Part shown: positions 26,489-35,251 of the stretch, piece by piece | How the letters are laid out: each line of letters starts with the position of its first letter | How positions within the stretch are numbered: position 1 is the first letter of the stretch | Assembly: GCA_965276635.1 (NCBI GenBank) | Contig: CBDIBC010000005.1 | Coordinates: 248,001-312,000 of the forward strand | Source: CBDIBC01 sp965276635 | GTDB lineage: Bacteria; Actinomycetota; Acidimicrobiia; Acidimicrobiales; Palsa-688 | Direction: 5' to 3' | DNA length: 64,000 nt | Position numbers and translations under genes: made by a program | Notes under the pieces: model-generated | Databases searched by the model: none | What the model was told of the DNA's origin: nothing | What the model saw: only the letters and a program-made list of their open reading frames with translations

Positions 26489-28042
26489 TCAGTCGGTGTC
26501 CGTCACCACGGCGTGGCCCGGCATCGCCGCGGCTCCCTCGGGCCACGACGGGCGCAGGGCCGCCCGTGGTCCCGACAGGCCGCTCGAGGAGTCGACGATT
26601 GCGCCCGCCGGAAACGACGAGACGTTGTCGGCCAACGGGACGATCTCGTCGAGGAACGCTTGGTGGGCGCCGTGGCTGGGGTCCTCGGCCGTGCCCTCCA
26701 CGAACAGCACAGCGAAGCGGGCCCGGCGGCCGTCGGGCTTGCGGCGCAGTACCCGGCCCATGCGCTGGATCATCTGACGCCGGGAATGGCTGGCCCCGGC
26801 GATCACGGCCAGGTCGGCGGCCGGCACGTCGACCCCTTCGTCGAGGACGCGGGGCGCACAGATCACGTCCAGGGCGCCGGCGGCGAAGCGGCCCAGCACC
26901 TCGCTTCGGTCGTCCCGGGCCAGCGCCGAGTGGACGGCCGCGGACCGCAGGCCCCGCTGGGCCAGGACCAGGGCGGCTCGCTCACTAGCGGCGATGCTCC
27001 GGGTGAACACGATGGCCCGGTCGGCGTCGCCGATGGCCGGCGCCAGCTCGGCCAGGACGCTGTCCTTGGCGGGGGTGTCGGCCAGCAGCGCCCGCCGCTC
27101 GAGCATGGCCTGCCGGTAGCCCCGGGCCGCACCGGCTCCCTCCCCGTCGCTGTCGGCCAGGCGCATCACCGCCGGCAAGACGACCTCGACTGGAGCGTCC
27201 TCCAGCCCGAGCTGGCGGACCAGGCGGGCACGCAGGGCGCGCATCTGCTCGGTCAGCGCACGGTAGTCGGCCCACTCATCTGGCGAGAAGTCAACCCCCA
27301 CCAGCGTGACGGTGAAGCGGGCGGTCACGTTCTCCGTCAGCGCCCGACGGTTGACGTCGCTGCCGTAGCGGTGGCACTCGTCGGCCACGAGCAGGCCGCC
27401 CCGGCGGATGGGCCGGACGTCGATGGCGCGGGCACTGTTGACCACTGCGACCAGCACATCGTGGCCGGCCAGGCTGTCGGTGCCACCCGCGCCCAGCTGC
27501 CCCACCCTCGACGTGTCGGGCAGCCGGGCGCGCAACTCGGCCATCCACTGGTGGGCCAGCTCGACGGTGGGGACGAGCACCAGGACCTGGCCGCGGGCGG
27601 CCAGCTCGGCCATGGCGGCGGCCACCCCCACCCTGGTCTTGCCGGTGCCGGTCACCGCCTCGACCACCCCCCGCCGGCCGGCGCCTGCCCACGCCTGCAG
27701 GGCGTCGGACTGCCAGGCGTACAGCCCGAACGCCGCAGCAGGCGCGACCGGCGCCCTCGTGGCGACCGCCGCCGGCAGGGCCGGGCCCGCGGCGGGTCGG
27801 TCCCGGTGCCACGGCTCTGGCCGCGACGCCATCGCCGGATGCCCGGCCAGCCACCACCGCCGCGGCGCGCCGGCATCCCCGCTCCTTTGACAACGGAACC
27901 TGTGGTGGTCGGCGAAGAGGGCGAACGACACCGCCTGCTCCGACACTGCCTTCTCCAGGTTCGTCCCGACTCGGGCCGCCAGCTCGGCCGCGCTCAGGCC
28001 GGGTGTGTGCTCCAAGGCGAGCGCCAGGTCGTCGGCCAGCAC
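26489..28042 (-). CDS. Superfamily 2 (XPB/BrxHI-like) DNA helicase, gene 5 of the operon
   Basis: A 517-residue helicase: Walker A VEAVTGTGKTRVGVAAAMAE, motif Ia VLVPTVELAHQWM, DECH box LLVADECHRYGSD, a loop of about 90 residues, then domain 2 with AIVFTRSIAASERAALV, CAPRVLDEGVDVPAADLAVI and motif VI RRQMIQRMGRVLRRKPDGRR. This is the ERCC3/XPB-like layout of phage-defence and repair helicases. GTG 28042 is preferred, five bases after the upstream stop; the frame extends to 28090, overlapping the ATPase gene. It probably acts on DNA together with the two DUF2791-type proteins. Confidence 0.85.
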   Translation of the reverse strand: MLADDLALALEHTPGLSAAELAARVGTNLEKAVSEQAVSFALFADHHRFRCQRSGDAGAPRRWWLAGHPAMASRPEPWHRDRPAAGPALPAAVATRAPVAPAAAFGLYAWQSDALQAWAGAGRRGVVEAVTGTGKTRVGVAAAMAELAARGQVLVLVPTVELAHQWMAELRARLPDTSRVGQLGAGGTDSLAGHDVLVAVVNSARAIDVRPIRRGGLLVADECHRYGSDVNRRALTENVTARFTVTLVGVDFSPDEWADYRALTEQMRALRARLVRQLGLEDAPVEVVLPAVMRLADSDGEGAGAARGYRQAMLERRALLADTPAKDSVLAELAPAIGDADRAIVFTRSIAASERAALVLAQRGLRSAAVHSALARDDRSEVLGRFAAGALDVICAPRVLDEGVDVPAADLAVIAGASHSRRQMIQRMGRVLRRKPDGRRARFAVLFVEGTAEDPSHGAHQAFLDEIVPLADNVSSFPAGAIVDSSSGLSGPRAALRPSWPEGAAAMPGHAVVTDTD

Positions 28043-28046
28043 GGAG

Positions 28047-29333
28047 TCAGCCCTCGGCCGGGCTCTCCATCTCCACGCTCTCCGTGTCACTGTCCTCTCC
28101 GAGGTCCACGACCAGCTCGCCGGCGGTCATGTCCGGTTGATAACCGGGATCGAGGCGGCGCAGGTCCCACTCGTTGATCCACGCCCGCACGTACTGGCGC
28201 ATCCGGTTGGACGGCAGCCGCTCGAGGCCGGCGACGTCAGGCGGGTCCCAGCCGTAGGCGTCGGCGTGGATCTGGCGCAGCTGGGCGTAGGTGCGGTCGA
28301 GCTCCTCCCGGCCCGGCGGCGCCAGCTGTACCTGCTCGCGCTCGATGATCCGCATCCCGGCCTCCGCCGACGCCGCCAGCAACTCGTCCGCGGCGGTGCC
28401 CTTGGCCCGCAGCCGGGTGGGGATCAGGTCCACGTCGTGCTTGCCCACCAGCACCTGCTCTTCGAAGTCGTCGACGGTGGTCAGCACGGCCGTGATCGGC
28501 GCGGTCGGGTCGTCGCGGTCGCCGCGAACCCAGCGGGCCAGCTCGGCGTAGGACTTGGCCCGCTGAGTCGCCGAGTACCGTCCGATGAGCTCGGCCTCGT
28601 CGAGGAGGAGCACCCAGCCGCGCTGGCCGGCCGCCTGCATCAGCCGGGAGAGGAACCGGAAGCGCTGGATCGACAGGTCGCGTTCTTTCACCTTGCCGAG
28701 CGGGTAGGTGGCCGCCGCCCCGGCCTCCTTGAGCCGGCGGCGCAGGTCGGCCACCGGCAGGGGATCGCCGGCCCAGAACTGCACGATCCGGTCGGCGAAC
28801 TCCTCGTCGCCGCGGGCGTACTCGTGGAGGAACAGCGTGGCCCCGAACCGGCTGTCGACCGGCGCCTCCTGTTGGTGGACCCAGCGGTACAGGTCTGCGT
28901 AAGGAGCCGAATCCACCTGCAGGCCGGCGGCGATCTCGTCGATGGCCGAGCCGGGACGGCCCGGAACCTTGGCCGCCCCGATGGCCGCCCGATACACCTT
29001 CACTGGGTCGTACAGCGGCGTCTCTTTGGAGACCACCACCTTGGACACCACGAAACCCTCCGACAACGCCACATGCGCCAGGTGCTCGAGGGCGTGGCTC
29101 TTGCCCGAGCCGAACCCGCCGCCGACGAGCATGCCGCCGACAGGAGCGGCGTCGGGCAGCGCGTTGATTGCGGCCAGCAGCTGGCTGAAGCGGTCGTCGA
29201 CGCCCTGCTGCATCGAGCCGAGCTCCATGACCGCGTCCCGGTTGGGGACCCCGGCCCGCAGCGCTTCGAGGGCCCGCCGCCGCTGCACCGACCGCTCGCG
29301 GTCGACGCCCGAAGCCACGACCTCGGACGTCAT
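28047..29333 (-). CDS. BREX-type (BrxC/BrxD, DUF2791) P-loop ATPase, gene 4
   Basis: A 428-residue ATPase with Walker A MLVGGGFGSGKSHALEHLAH and Walker B WVLLLDEAELIGRYS. The N-terminal RRRALEALRAGVPNRDAVME and the C-terminal RLPSNRMRQYVRAWINEWDL fit the BREX ATP-binding family (PF10923), as in BrxD. An acidic tail (ELVVDLGEDSDTESVEMES) may be disordered. It overlaps gene 3 by four bases (ATGA) and abuts the helicase gene. A role as the energy-using partner of the inactive-looking paralogue upstream is inferred. Confidence 0.82.
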   Translation of the reverse strand: MTSEVVASGVDRERSVQRRRALEALRAGVPNRDAVMELGSMQQGVDDRFSQLLAAINALPDAAPVGGMLVGGGFGSGKSHALEHLAHVALSEGFVVSKVVVSKETPLYDPVKVYRAAIGAAKVPGRPGSAIDEIAAGLQVDSAPYADLYRWVHQQEAPVDSRFGATLFLHEYARGDEEFADRIVQFWAGDPLPVADLRRRLKEAGAAATYPLGKVKERDLSIQRFRFLSRLMQAAGQRGWVLLLDEAELIGRYSATQRAKSYAELARWVRGDRDDPTAPITAVLTTVDDFEEQVLVGKHDVDLIPTRLRAKGTAADELLAASAEAGMRIIEREQVQLAPPGREELDRTYAQLRQIHADAYGWDPPDVAGLERLPSNRMRQYVRAWINEWDLRRLDPGYQPDMTAGELVVDLGEDSDTESVEMESPAEG

Positions 29334-30283
29334 GCCGCCCCCACCCGCAGGAGCGAGGAGAACGGGTTGTCGCGGTGGCGGTCGCGCACCTCGTCGAAGA
29401 TGCGCAGCTTCAGCGCCTGGTAGGCATCCACGCCCCGCGCCGTGTCGGCGACGAACGCGGGCGATGCCACCACAGCCACGAAGCAGTGGCTTAATTCGTC
29501 GGTGTTGTCCACCATCTGGCGCAGCACCTCGTAGGCGTCGAGCAGCGCCGCCTTGGTGTAGTAATGGCCGTGGCGCTCCTCGGGGCTGGGCCGCCGAGCG
29601 AAGCCGAGGCGGCGCACGTCGAGCACCAGCACCAGTCCTGCTTTCCCGTTGACGGCCAGCCAGTGGGCCAACGAGAACAACAGCGGCCGGGCGTTGTGGC
29701 GTCCGACCCGCCGGAAGATGAGCGCCGACTTAAGAGCCGAGATCAGCCGAAGGTCGCCGCGCAACCAGTCCAACACGGCGGCGTGCTCGGCCTCGCTGAC
29801 CTGCCCGGCCCCCAGCTGCGCCTGGCACAGGCGGAGCATGGCCGTGCGGAACTCGGCCACCATAGCGTAGTCGCGATGCACCCGGTGCTGCAGCTCCCGG
29901 TCGATGTCGCGCCGCAGCTCCCGGGCGTCGACCCCGTGGTGGGCAGCCACGGCGTCGACGGTGATCGCGCCGTCAGGCCCGGCCGGGTAGCCGGCGGCGG
30001 AGACGGCCGCCCGGGTCGCGACCGCGGCCAGCCCGTCCCAGTCGACCTGGCGGGCTGCGTCGAAGAAGACCTGCTCGAGCAGGTGCACCCTGGTGGCGGC
30101 AGCATCCACCGTGGCCACCGCATACCCGGCGTCGCGGGCCGCCGCGCTCAGCGCCTCGACGAAGGTGTCGGCCGTCGCGTCATCGGCACCGACCGTGAAC
30201 TTGACGGCCGCTCCTCCCCCGTCGACGTAGCCGTGCAGGTACTCACGGTCGAGGAACCCGACGTAGTCGCCGACGCCGATCAT
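29330..30283 (-). CDS. Degenerate BrxC/BrxD-like protein lacking Walker A, gene 3
   Basis: The 317-residue protein has the same outline as the neighbouring ATPase: the lead-in strand YLHGYVDGGGAAVKFTVGAD, where active members continue with G-x-G-K-S/T but this one reads DATADTF, followed by AVATVDAAATRVHLLEQVFF. The Walker B position reads AGLVLVLDVRRLGF, and the C-terminus LKLRIFDEVRDRHRDNPFSS is typical of DUF2791. I infer a pseudo-ATPase that pairs with the active ATPase. It overlaps both neighbours by four bases (ATGA). Structure-based comparison would settle family membership. Confidence 0.65.
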   Translation of the reverse strand: MIGVGDYVGFLDREYLHGYVDGGGAAVKFTVGADDATADTFVEALSAAARDAGYAVATVDAAATRVHLLEQVFFDAARQVDWDGLAAVATRAAVSAAGYPAGPDGAITVDAVAAHHGVDARELRRDIDRELQHRVHRDYAMVAEFRTAMLRLCQAQLGAGQVSEAEHAAVLDWLRGDLRLISALKSALIFRRVGRHNARPLLFSLAHWLAVNGKAGLVLVLDVRRLGFARRPSPEERHGHYYTKAALLDAYEVLRQMVDNTDELSHCFVAVVASPAFVADTARGVDAYQALKLRIFDEVRDRHRDNPFSSLLRVGAA

Positions 30284-31098
30284 CGCGGGTGCTCTGTGCG
30301 CTCGGTTCGCTCTGTGCGGCCGGTGAAGCTGATGCCGGCGTACACCTTGGTCTGCCCCGCTTTGGTCACGGTGGTGAGCACCCCGGCGGTGTTGCGCGTC
30401 ATGGCGCTCGCCGGCAGGCTCAGGCGCCGGCCATCCTTGGTGTCGACCACACCGCTCTGGTCCAGCAGGTAGAGGTCACGGGCCAACTCCTGCCGGGTGT
30501 AGTCGCGGGCCGCGCCGGGCAGCAGGGTCAGCACCCGGTGCACGTCCACCAGCTTGACCGGCGCGCCCATGCGCGTCCCCTTGGCCCCCACGACCAGGTC
30601 GTAGGCGCCCGCCAGGCTGGCCAGGAAGGCCTCCGGCTTGAACTTGGGCGGCCGCTGCTGAAGGTCGGCCAGGTGGGCCACGACCAGCGAGGGGCGGATG
30701 CCGCGCTCGCGCTTCTTGTCCACCACGACGGTCGTATCGGCGGGCGAGACCTGGACCACGGCCGGGTAGGAAAGGATGCGCTCGTCGGACTCGAATGCCT
30801 TGAGCCCGGCTTCGGCCGCCGCCGCCAGCAGCTCTTTGGCGTACTCACCGGAAGCGAACCACCTGCCGACGTCGAAGCGCCATCCCGACCGCACGTCGCC
30901 CACGGCGGCGGCAGCAGTGTCAGCCAGCCCGGCAGCGTTGTCCATGGCCGTCTGGAGCTGGCGGATCTGGCCGGCGGCGGCCGCCGCCTTGGCCCGCTTG
31001 GTCTCCTTGACGGCGGCCCCGAGCGCCTTGAGGGCGGCGTCGGCGTCACGCTCGAGGGACTGAAGGGCCTCCTCCAGGCTGGTCGGATCAGTGGTCAT
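30280..31098 (-). CDS. Helical/coiled-coil protein of unknown function, gene 2
   Basis: A 272-residue protein. Residues 1-70 form a long alanine-rich helix with coiled-coil character (LEEALQSLERDADAALKALG, ETKRAKAAAAAGQIRQLQTA), then a mixed domain (ILSYPAVVQVSPADTTVVVD, RERGIRPSLVVAHLADLQQR, YDLVVGAKGTRMGAPVKLVD) and a winged-helix-like stretch VHRVLTLLPGAARDYTRQEL then ARDLYLLDQSGVV. I recognise no named family. ATG 31098 follows CGGAGGCCTGTC and overlaps gene 1 by eleven bases. A scaffold or DNA-contacting role within a complex is only an inference. Confidence 0.7.
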   Translation of the reverse strand: MTTDPTSLEEALQSLERDADAALKALGAAVKETKRAKAAAAAGQIRQLQTAMDNAAGLADTAAAAVGDVRSGWRFDVGRWFASGEYAKELLAAAAEAGLKAFESDERILSYPAVVQVSPADTTVVVDKKRERGIRPSLVVAHLADLQQRPPKFKPEAFLASLAGAYDLVVGAKGTRMGAPVKLVDVHRVLTLLPGAARDYTRQELARDLYLLDQSGVVDTKDGRRLSLPASAMTRNTAGVLTTVTKAGQTKVYAGISFTGRTERTERTEHPR

Positions 31099-33025
31099 GA
31101 CAGGCCTCCGGCATTGAGGTTGGGAAAAGGTGCGGATGTGACTGCGGGGTCGGCGCTTGTCTCTGGCCCGTGTCGTCGGCCTGACCGGCCCGGCGGACGT
31201 CAACGTCAACGCCACCTCGGGCGGAGAAGCCGAGCAGCAGCGTGTCGCCGGGACGGGCGCCAGCAGCCAGGGCGATGGCCCGGACCGAGCCCCGCACCGG
31301 CTGCGGGCCGTCCGCGGCCACCACGATGGGACCGTAGCGGCTGGAGAAGGTGCGCCGGGCATCGGCCAGACCGAGCCCCTCGACCAGCGCGCTGGGGACC
31401 ACGGCTTCGACGCCGTGGAGCACGTCTGCGTCGACCTTCACCCATAGCCACAGGCAATCGCTGCCCTCCTCGGCGACGACAGCCTCTGCACGCTCCGGTG
31501 CCGGTTCGCGCCAGGGGGACCGGTGTGGGGCCGGCGTCTCGGCCGCGGCGCGGCGATCGTCGCGAGGGCGATCCCGGCGGGGAGCAGGCATCTCGGTACC
31601 CCAGTCGGCCAGCCGGAGGGCGCCGTCGGGCTGGCGGGCGAAGGGCTTCTTGCGCAGCACCGCGGCCAAGGCGCCCTCGGTCGCCTCGCGCCCACCGTCG
31701 GCCAGGCAGGCGGCGATCTCCGCTTGAGTGAGCGGCCGGCCGTGGGCGTCGAGGATCCGCTCCACCACGACCACCAGCCGCCCGGACAGCGAGACGGCCA
31801 GGTCGCAGATGACGGTGGCGCCGCACGCCCCCAACCACGACCGGGCCTGATCGGGTGTCAAGTCGAGCTCGGCTTCGACATCGAACATGCGGCGGACGCC
31901 GCCGTCGGCGGCCAGGCACGCCGCCGTGCGAGCGACAATGGCCTGCGGCTCGACGGCCAGCCACCCCGATGGGGACGACACCGGTCGGTACGGCCCGGCC
32001 AGCCACACCATCGCGTCGGCAGCGGCGCCGGCAAGGCCGAGGCGGTCCACGGCAGCATCCGCCTGTTGCACAGTCGCCACCGGACCGAGCCGAGCGGCCA
32101 GCCGCGATACCAGCCAGGGCAGCGAACCGGGCGCGGCGGCCAGGGCGGCCCGCAGTTTCCCGTCGAAGCGGTGCACGATCTGGCTGGCGTTCTGGGGGGT
32201 CAGCCCGGAGTCGGTCGCCAGCTGCTGCAAGAATCGAGGGTCCCGCCACGACGACCAGGCCTGCCACAGCGACCGGGCGCGCTCGTCACCGGCGTCGTGC
32301 AGCAGCGCAACCACGCCGGCTTCGGCGTCCAGCGCCCACCGCGCCCGCTCGCGCACCAGCCGGTCGGCGGCGTCACGGACCCGGTCAGGTGCGCCGCCGC
32401 TGCGCAGGTCCAACAGTGCCTCGGTGACCGGCTGCGCCCCGGCACCACGCTCGTAGCGGAGCACGACCGTGAGGTCGTCAGCACCAGGATCGGTCGTCCA
32501 GGCCACCGCCACGCTGTCGAGACTGCGCTCGAAGCACATCCCGGTCAGCTCGACCAGCGCCTTGGCCCCAACCCCCGACTGGGCGGCCACCTGGGACACG
32601 GTCACGTCGAGCAGCGCCGACCAGCACGCCCATCCCGCCCGCTCCAGCGATCCCCGGAGACGGCCCCAGCAGACGTCCGAGGCGAGCGGACCGTCCGGAA
32701 GCTCAACGATGGCCGGGAACACGTCGCCGAGACGCCGGCCGCCGGCCACCCCAGATTGCCACCCACTCCCAAGGGCGGTCTCCAGGCAGGCGCGCAACTG
32801 CCTCCGGCGCGCCGGCTGACCCGCACCCACCAACGGGACATCGTCAAGCGGCCCCCGGGAGGAGCCCGGCCAGCCCGCCGCCACCAGCGCCGCCCGGAGC
32901 CGCGCCTTGCCCTCGTCGTCCAGCAGCGCCGAGACGGCCAGCGCCCGCCCGAGCGTGGGCTCGGACCCGCGCCGAGCCCCGTCCTCAGGTCTCGGCGCGC
33001 CGACCAGCAAGCCTTCTCCGACCAC
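31088..33025 (-). CDS. Multi-HTH protein (sigma region 4-like and HARE-HTH-like), gene 1
   Basis: A 645-residue protein with several helix-turn-helix-like segments: VTVSQVAAQSGVGAKALVEL, then LQQLATDSGLTPQNASQIVH (resembling sigma region 4), then ILDAHGRPLTQAEIAACLAD followed by LRKKPFARQPDGALRLADWG (HARE-HTH-like). A charged linker (APRRDRPRDDRRAAAE) leads to a C-terminal beta domain containing YGPIVVAADGPQPVRGSVRA. No catalytic motif is visible. As first gene it may be the DNA-recognition subunit or regulator. The start at 33025 is GTG and its exact position is uncertain. About 200 bases upstream are free for a promoter. Confidence 0.75.
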   Translation of the reverse strand: MVGEGLLVGAPRPEDGARRGSEPTLGRALAVSALLDDEGKARLRAALVAAGWPGSSRGPLDDVPLVGAGQPARRRQLRACLETALGSGWQSGVAGGRRLGDVFPAIVELPDGPLASDVCWGRLRGSLERAGWACWSALLDVTVSQVAAQSGVGAKALVELTGMCFERSLDSVAVAWTTDPGADDLTVVLRYERGAGAQPVTEALLDLRSGGAPDRVRDAADRLVRERARWALDAEAGVVALLHDAGDERARSLWQAWSSWRDPRFLQQLATDSGLTPQNASQIVHRFDGKLRAALAAAPGSLPWLVSRLAARLGPVATVQQADAAVDRLGLAGAAADAMVWLAGPYRPVSSPSGWLAVEPQAIVARTAACLAADGGVRRMFDVEAELDLTPDQARSWLGACGATVICDLAVSLSGRLVVVVERILDAHGRPLTQAEIAACLADGGREATEGALAAVLRKKPFARQPDGALRLADWGTEMPAPRRDRPRDDRRAAAETPAPHRSPWREPAPERAEAVVAEEGSDCLWLWVKVDADVLHGVEAVVPSALVEGLGLADARRTFSSRYGPIVVAADGPQPVRGSVRAIALAAGARPGDTLLLGFSARGGVDVDVRRAGQADDTGQRQAPTPQSHPHLFPTSMPEACHDH

Positions 33026-33222
33026 CCCGCCGAAGCTAGCCGAACCGCCTCGAGAGGTCGGTGACCCGCGGCGAACGACATCCTCGCCTGTTCGTCACGG
33101 ACACGGCGGGTTATCTGGGCCGGCATGACGTTCGCCATCCCTGCTGTTCAACGGGCCGCCAGCGATACTCGCTCACCCGCCGCGCCATCCCGCAGGGGCG
33201 ACCAGCGCAACCTGGCAAAGAC

Positions 33223-33528
33223 TCACCTGCGGAGGTGGACGGCCTCCAGAAGGCGCGGAAGGTCGGCCTTGGTCTCCCGCCAGACCCGACCAGCGGTCAC
33301 CTCCCCCGGTAGGGCATGCGCCAACAGGTTCCGGTAGCCGTACAACTCAGCCCACGGCTCGACGCCGGTAGGCTCCCCGGTTGCCAGCCGGTGCTGCTCG
33401 GCCAGGTTCCCGGCGTATATCCACAACCGCTCGATAGCCAGGACAAGATGATCGTCATCGGCGGGCTCGGCGCCCAAGCCAACCATCTCCTCGATCCTGA
33501 CGAGAAGGTCGACGACCGGATCGCTCAC
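33223..33528 (-). CDS. HepT-like (DUF86-related) toxin
   Basis: A 101-residue helical protein ending with YGYRNLLAHALPGEVTAGRV then WRETKADLPRLLEAV. HepT RNases carry R-x4-H-x-Y; here R-N-L-L-A-H is present but the tyrosine position holds leucine. In known pairs that tyrosine is AMPylated by the MntA antitoxin, so the pair may use another site or be inactive. It overlaps the nucleotidyltransferase gene by four bases (ATGA). Confidence 0.7.
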   Translation of the reverse strand: MSDPVVDLLVRIEEMVGLGAEPADDDHLVLAIERLWIYAGNLAEQHRLATGEPTGVEPWAELYGYRNLLAHALPGEVTAGRVWRETKADLPRLLEAVHLRR

Positions 33529-34338
33529 AGAGGCTCAGCGACCACCTCAGCAGCCGGGGCGTCATCTGCAATCGTCTGCACCCAAGCACCCACCACCGCG
33601 GTGGCGTCGCGAGCGAAGCGAAGCGTCGCCCGGTACCCGTTGTCTGGTGGGTGGGCGATCACCACCCCGTTCGGACCGACACGAGGATCGCTGAGCCCAG
33701 CAGCGCCAGCCAGGTCTCGCAGCCGGTCGCGGTGACCCAGCACCTCTTCACGGGTTGCCCGACGGTCGACGGCTACCTCCGACATCGACGTAAGCGTATC
33801 GCCCATGCCCACCAGCAGCCACAGGTCCAAGGAACGGACCACCCGAAGTCGAGGATTGTCGCTGCGATCGACAGCCGCCGAGGTCTTCACGGTGCGGTGT
33901 GGCATGTCCACCATCACGTCAACGTCGCCGGCCTCGGTGCGCCACTTGCTGATCCGCATGCGCTCAAGGGCGCGGGCGTCGAGTTGGACCGGCAGCCGGG
34001 CGGCTCCCTCGTCGGTCATCCCTGCAACCCGCAGCCAGGCCTCGAGCTCCCCGGGGCGCTAGCGAGGCTTCGAGGTTCTCTTGGGCCTGGCTTACCAGGC
34101 AGTCGCTGTCGTGGGTGAGTCGCTGTGCGCCGTAGACCCGGGCGGCACTGCCGCCGACGATCAGGTACTTGACGCCATGGCGGTCCAGGACCTCGACGAG
34201 TGTGGCAAGGTCAAGCTCGGGAGTCGACGGCAGGGTCCCAGTCCCAGTCGACACGAGGCCAGTGATCCCCGCGGCGCCGTTCAAGCTCTTCGAAGGTTGA
34301 GCTGACGCCAGCTGTTGCCGGCTGATTTGAATGGCCAT
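33525..34338 (-). pseudogene. MNT-type nucleotidyltransferase antitoxin, frameshifted
   Basis: The N-terminal frame has LVEVLDRHGVKYLIVGGSAA and RVYGAQRLTHDSDCLV, the GG-S and D-x-D motifs of minimal nucleotidyltransferases. Near 34050 the frame breaks and continues as ELEAWLRVAGMTDEGAARLP, MRISKWRTEAGDVDVMVDMP and on to the stop at 33525. Restoring one base gives a complete protein of about 270 residues. Paired with the HepT-like gene it forms an MNT/HepT module, at present broken or misassembled. Confidence 0.65.
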
Positions 34339-34432
34339 GGTTCGGCATGTGTGGGTGTGGATGCGTCGGCAGGACCGGTGTCGACGGCCGCGGCCGTCGC
34401 CGCTCGGCTGTTGATGCCGGCGGCGGGTGCGG

Positions 34433-35251
34433 TCAGTCGCTGCGGGTGAGCTCGGCGACGGCTTTTTTGGCGCAGGTGTCGTCGACGAGTGCCTTGCCGT
34501 CGGCGGCCGCGGCGATGAGCGCGGCGACCGCTGCGTTGTTGTGCTGTCGGGGAAGGCCGTTGGCGACCCGGTGCAGTCGGGCGACGGCGTCGTCGGCGAT
34601 GAGGGGGTCGCTGCGACCGGCCAAGGCGAGGTGGTGGACCAGGTAGGCGGCGGACTCGGCCAGGTCCATGGGCTTGATGGTGTAGCGGGTGGCGATGCGC
34701 TGGTCGAGGGCGGCGAAGACGCCCATGTGCAGCTGACGCGACAGTGTTGGTTGGCCGACCAGGATCCCGGCGAAGGGGCTGGCGGAGTCCATCTCGGAGT
34801 TGGTGAGCAGGCGGATCTCTTCGAGCTGGGCGGGGCTGAGCAGGTGGGCCTCGTCGATGATGATCACCACCCGGCGGTGACGTTCGGCTTCCTCGGCGGC
34901 GAGCAGGGCGGCGGCCTGGGCCATGACCTCGACCTTGTGGAACCTGGGGGCGGCGCCGAGCGCGGAGACGATGGTGACGTAGAGCCCGCGTGTCCCGAAC
35001 GCCGGGTTGGCGACGTAGACGACCAGGTGCGCGGCGGGGTCGAGGGCGCCGACCGCGGCGCGCACCGCGGCGGTCTTGCCGGCGCCGACGTCACCGGTGA
35101 TGACCCCGAGGGCGGACTCGCCGACACAGAAGTTGATGCGGGCCACGGCCTCGGCGTGACCGGGCCGGGCGTAGAGGTCTTTGGCGGCGATGGTCTTGGA
35201 GAACGGGGTGCGGGTGAAGCCGAAGTGGGTGACCCACGGGGCCCGGCTCAC
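34433..35251 (-). CDS. ExeA/TniB-like AAA ATPase, transposition helper
   Basis: A 272-residue AAA+ ATPase: THFGFTRTPFSKTIAAKDLY lead-in, Walker A LGVITGDVGAGKTAAVRAAV, Walker B RRVVIIIDEAHLLSPAQLEE, sensor LLTNSEM and an arginine finger region LDQRIATRYTIKPMDLAES. ExeA-like ATPases of this kind accompany DDE transposases and select targets, like MuB and TniB. Its ATG overlaps the stop of the transposase in the corrected frame (ATGA). Confidence 0.88.
   Translation of the reverse strand: MSRAPWVTHFGFTRTPFSKTIAAKDLYARPGHAEAVARINFCVGESALGVITGDVGAGKTAAVRAAVGALDPAAHLVVYVANPAFGTRGLYVTIVSALGAAPRFHKVEVMAQAAALLAAEEAERHRRVVIIIDEAHLLSPAQLEEIRLLTNSEMDSASPFAGILVGQPTLSRQLHMGVFAALDQRIATRYTIKPMDLAESAAYLVHHLALAGRSDPLIADDAVARLHRVANGLPRQHNNAAVAALIAAAADGKALVDDTCAKKAVAELTRSD

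Noticed and set aside
26447..28177. A 576-codon open frame on the plus strand.
   Set aside because: It mirrors the helicase gene, which carries clear motifs on the minus strand; the plus-strand product is low-complexity and without domains.
26489..33025. A complete BREX or DISARM system.
   Set aside because: No DNA methylase, PglZ, PglW/PglY, BrxL or phospholipase-type gene is present; only BrxD-like ATPases and a helicase are shared.
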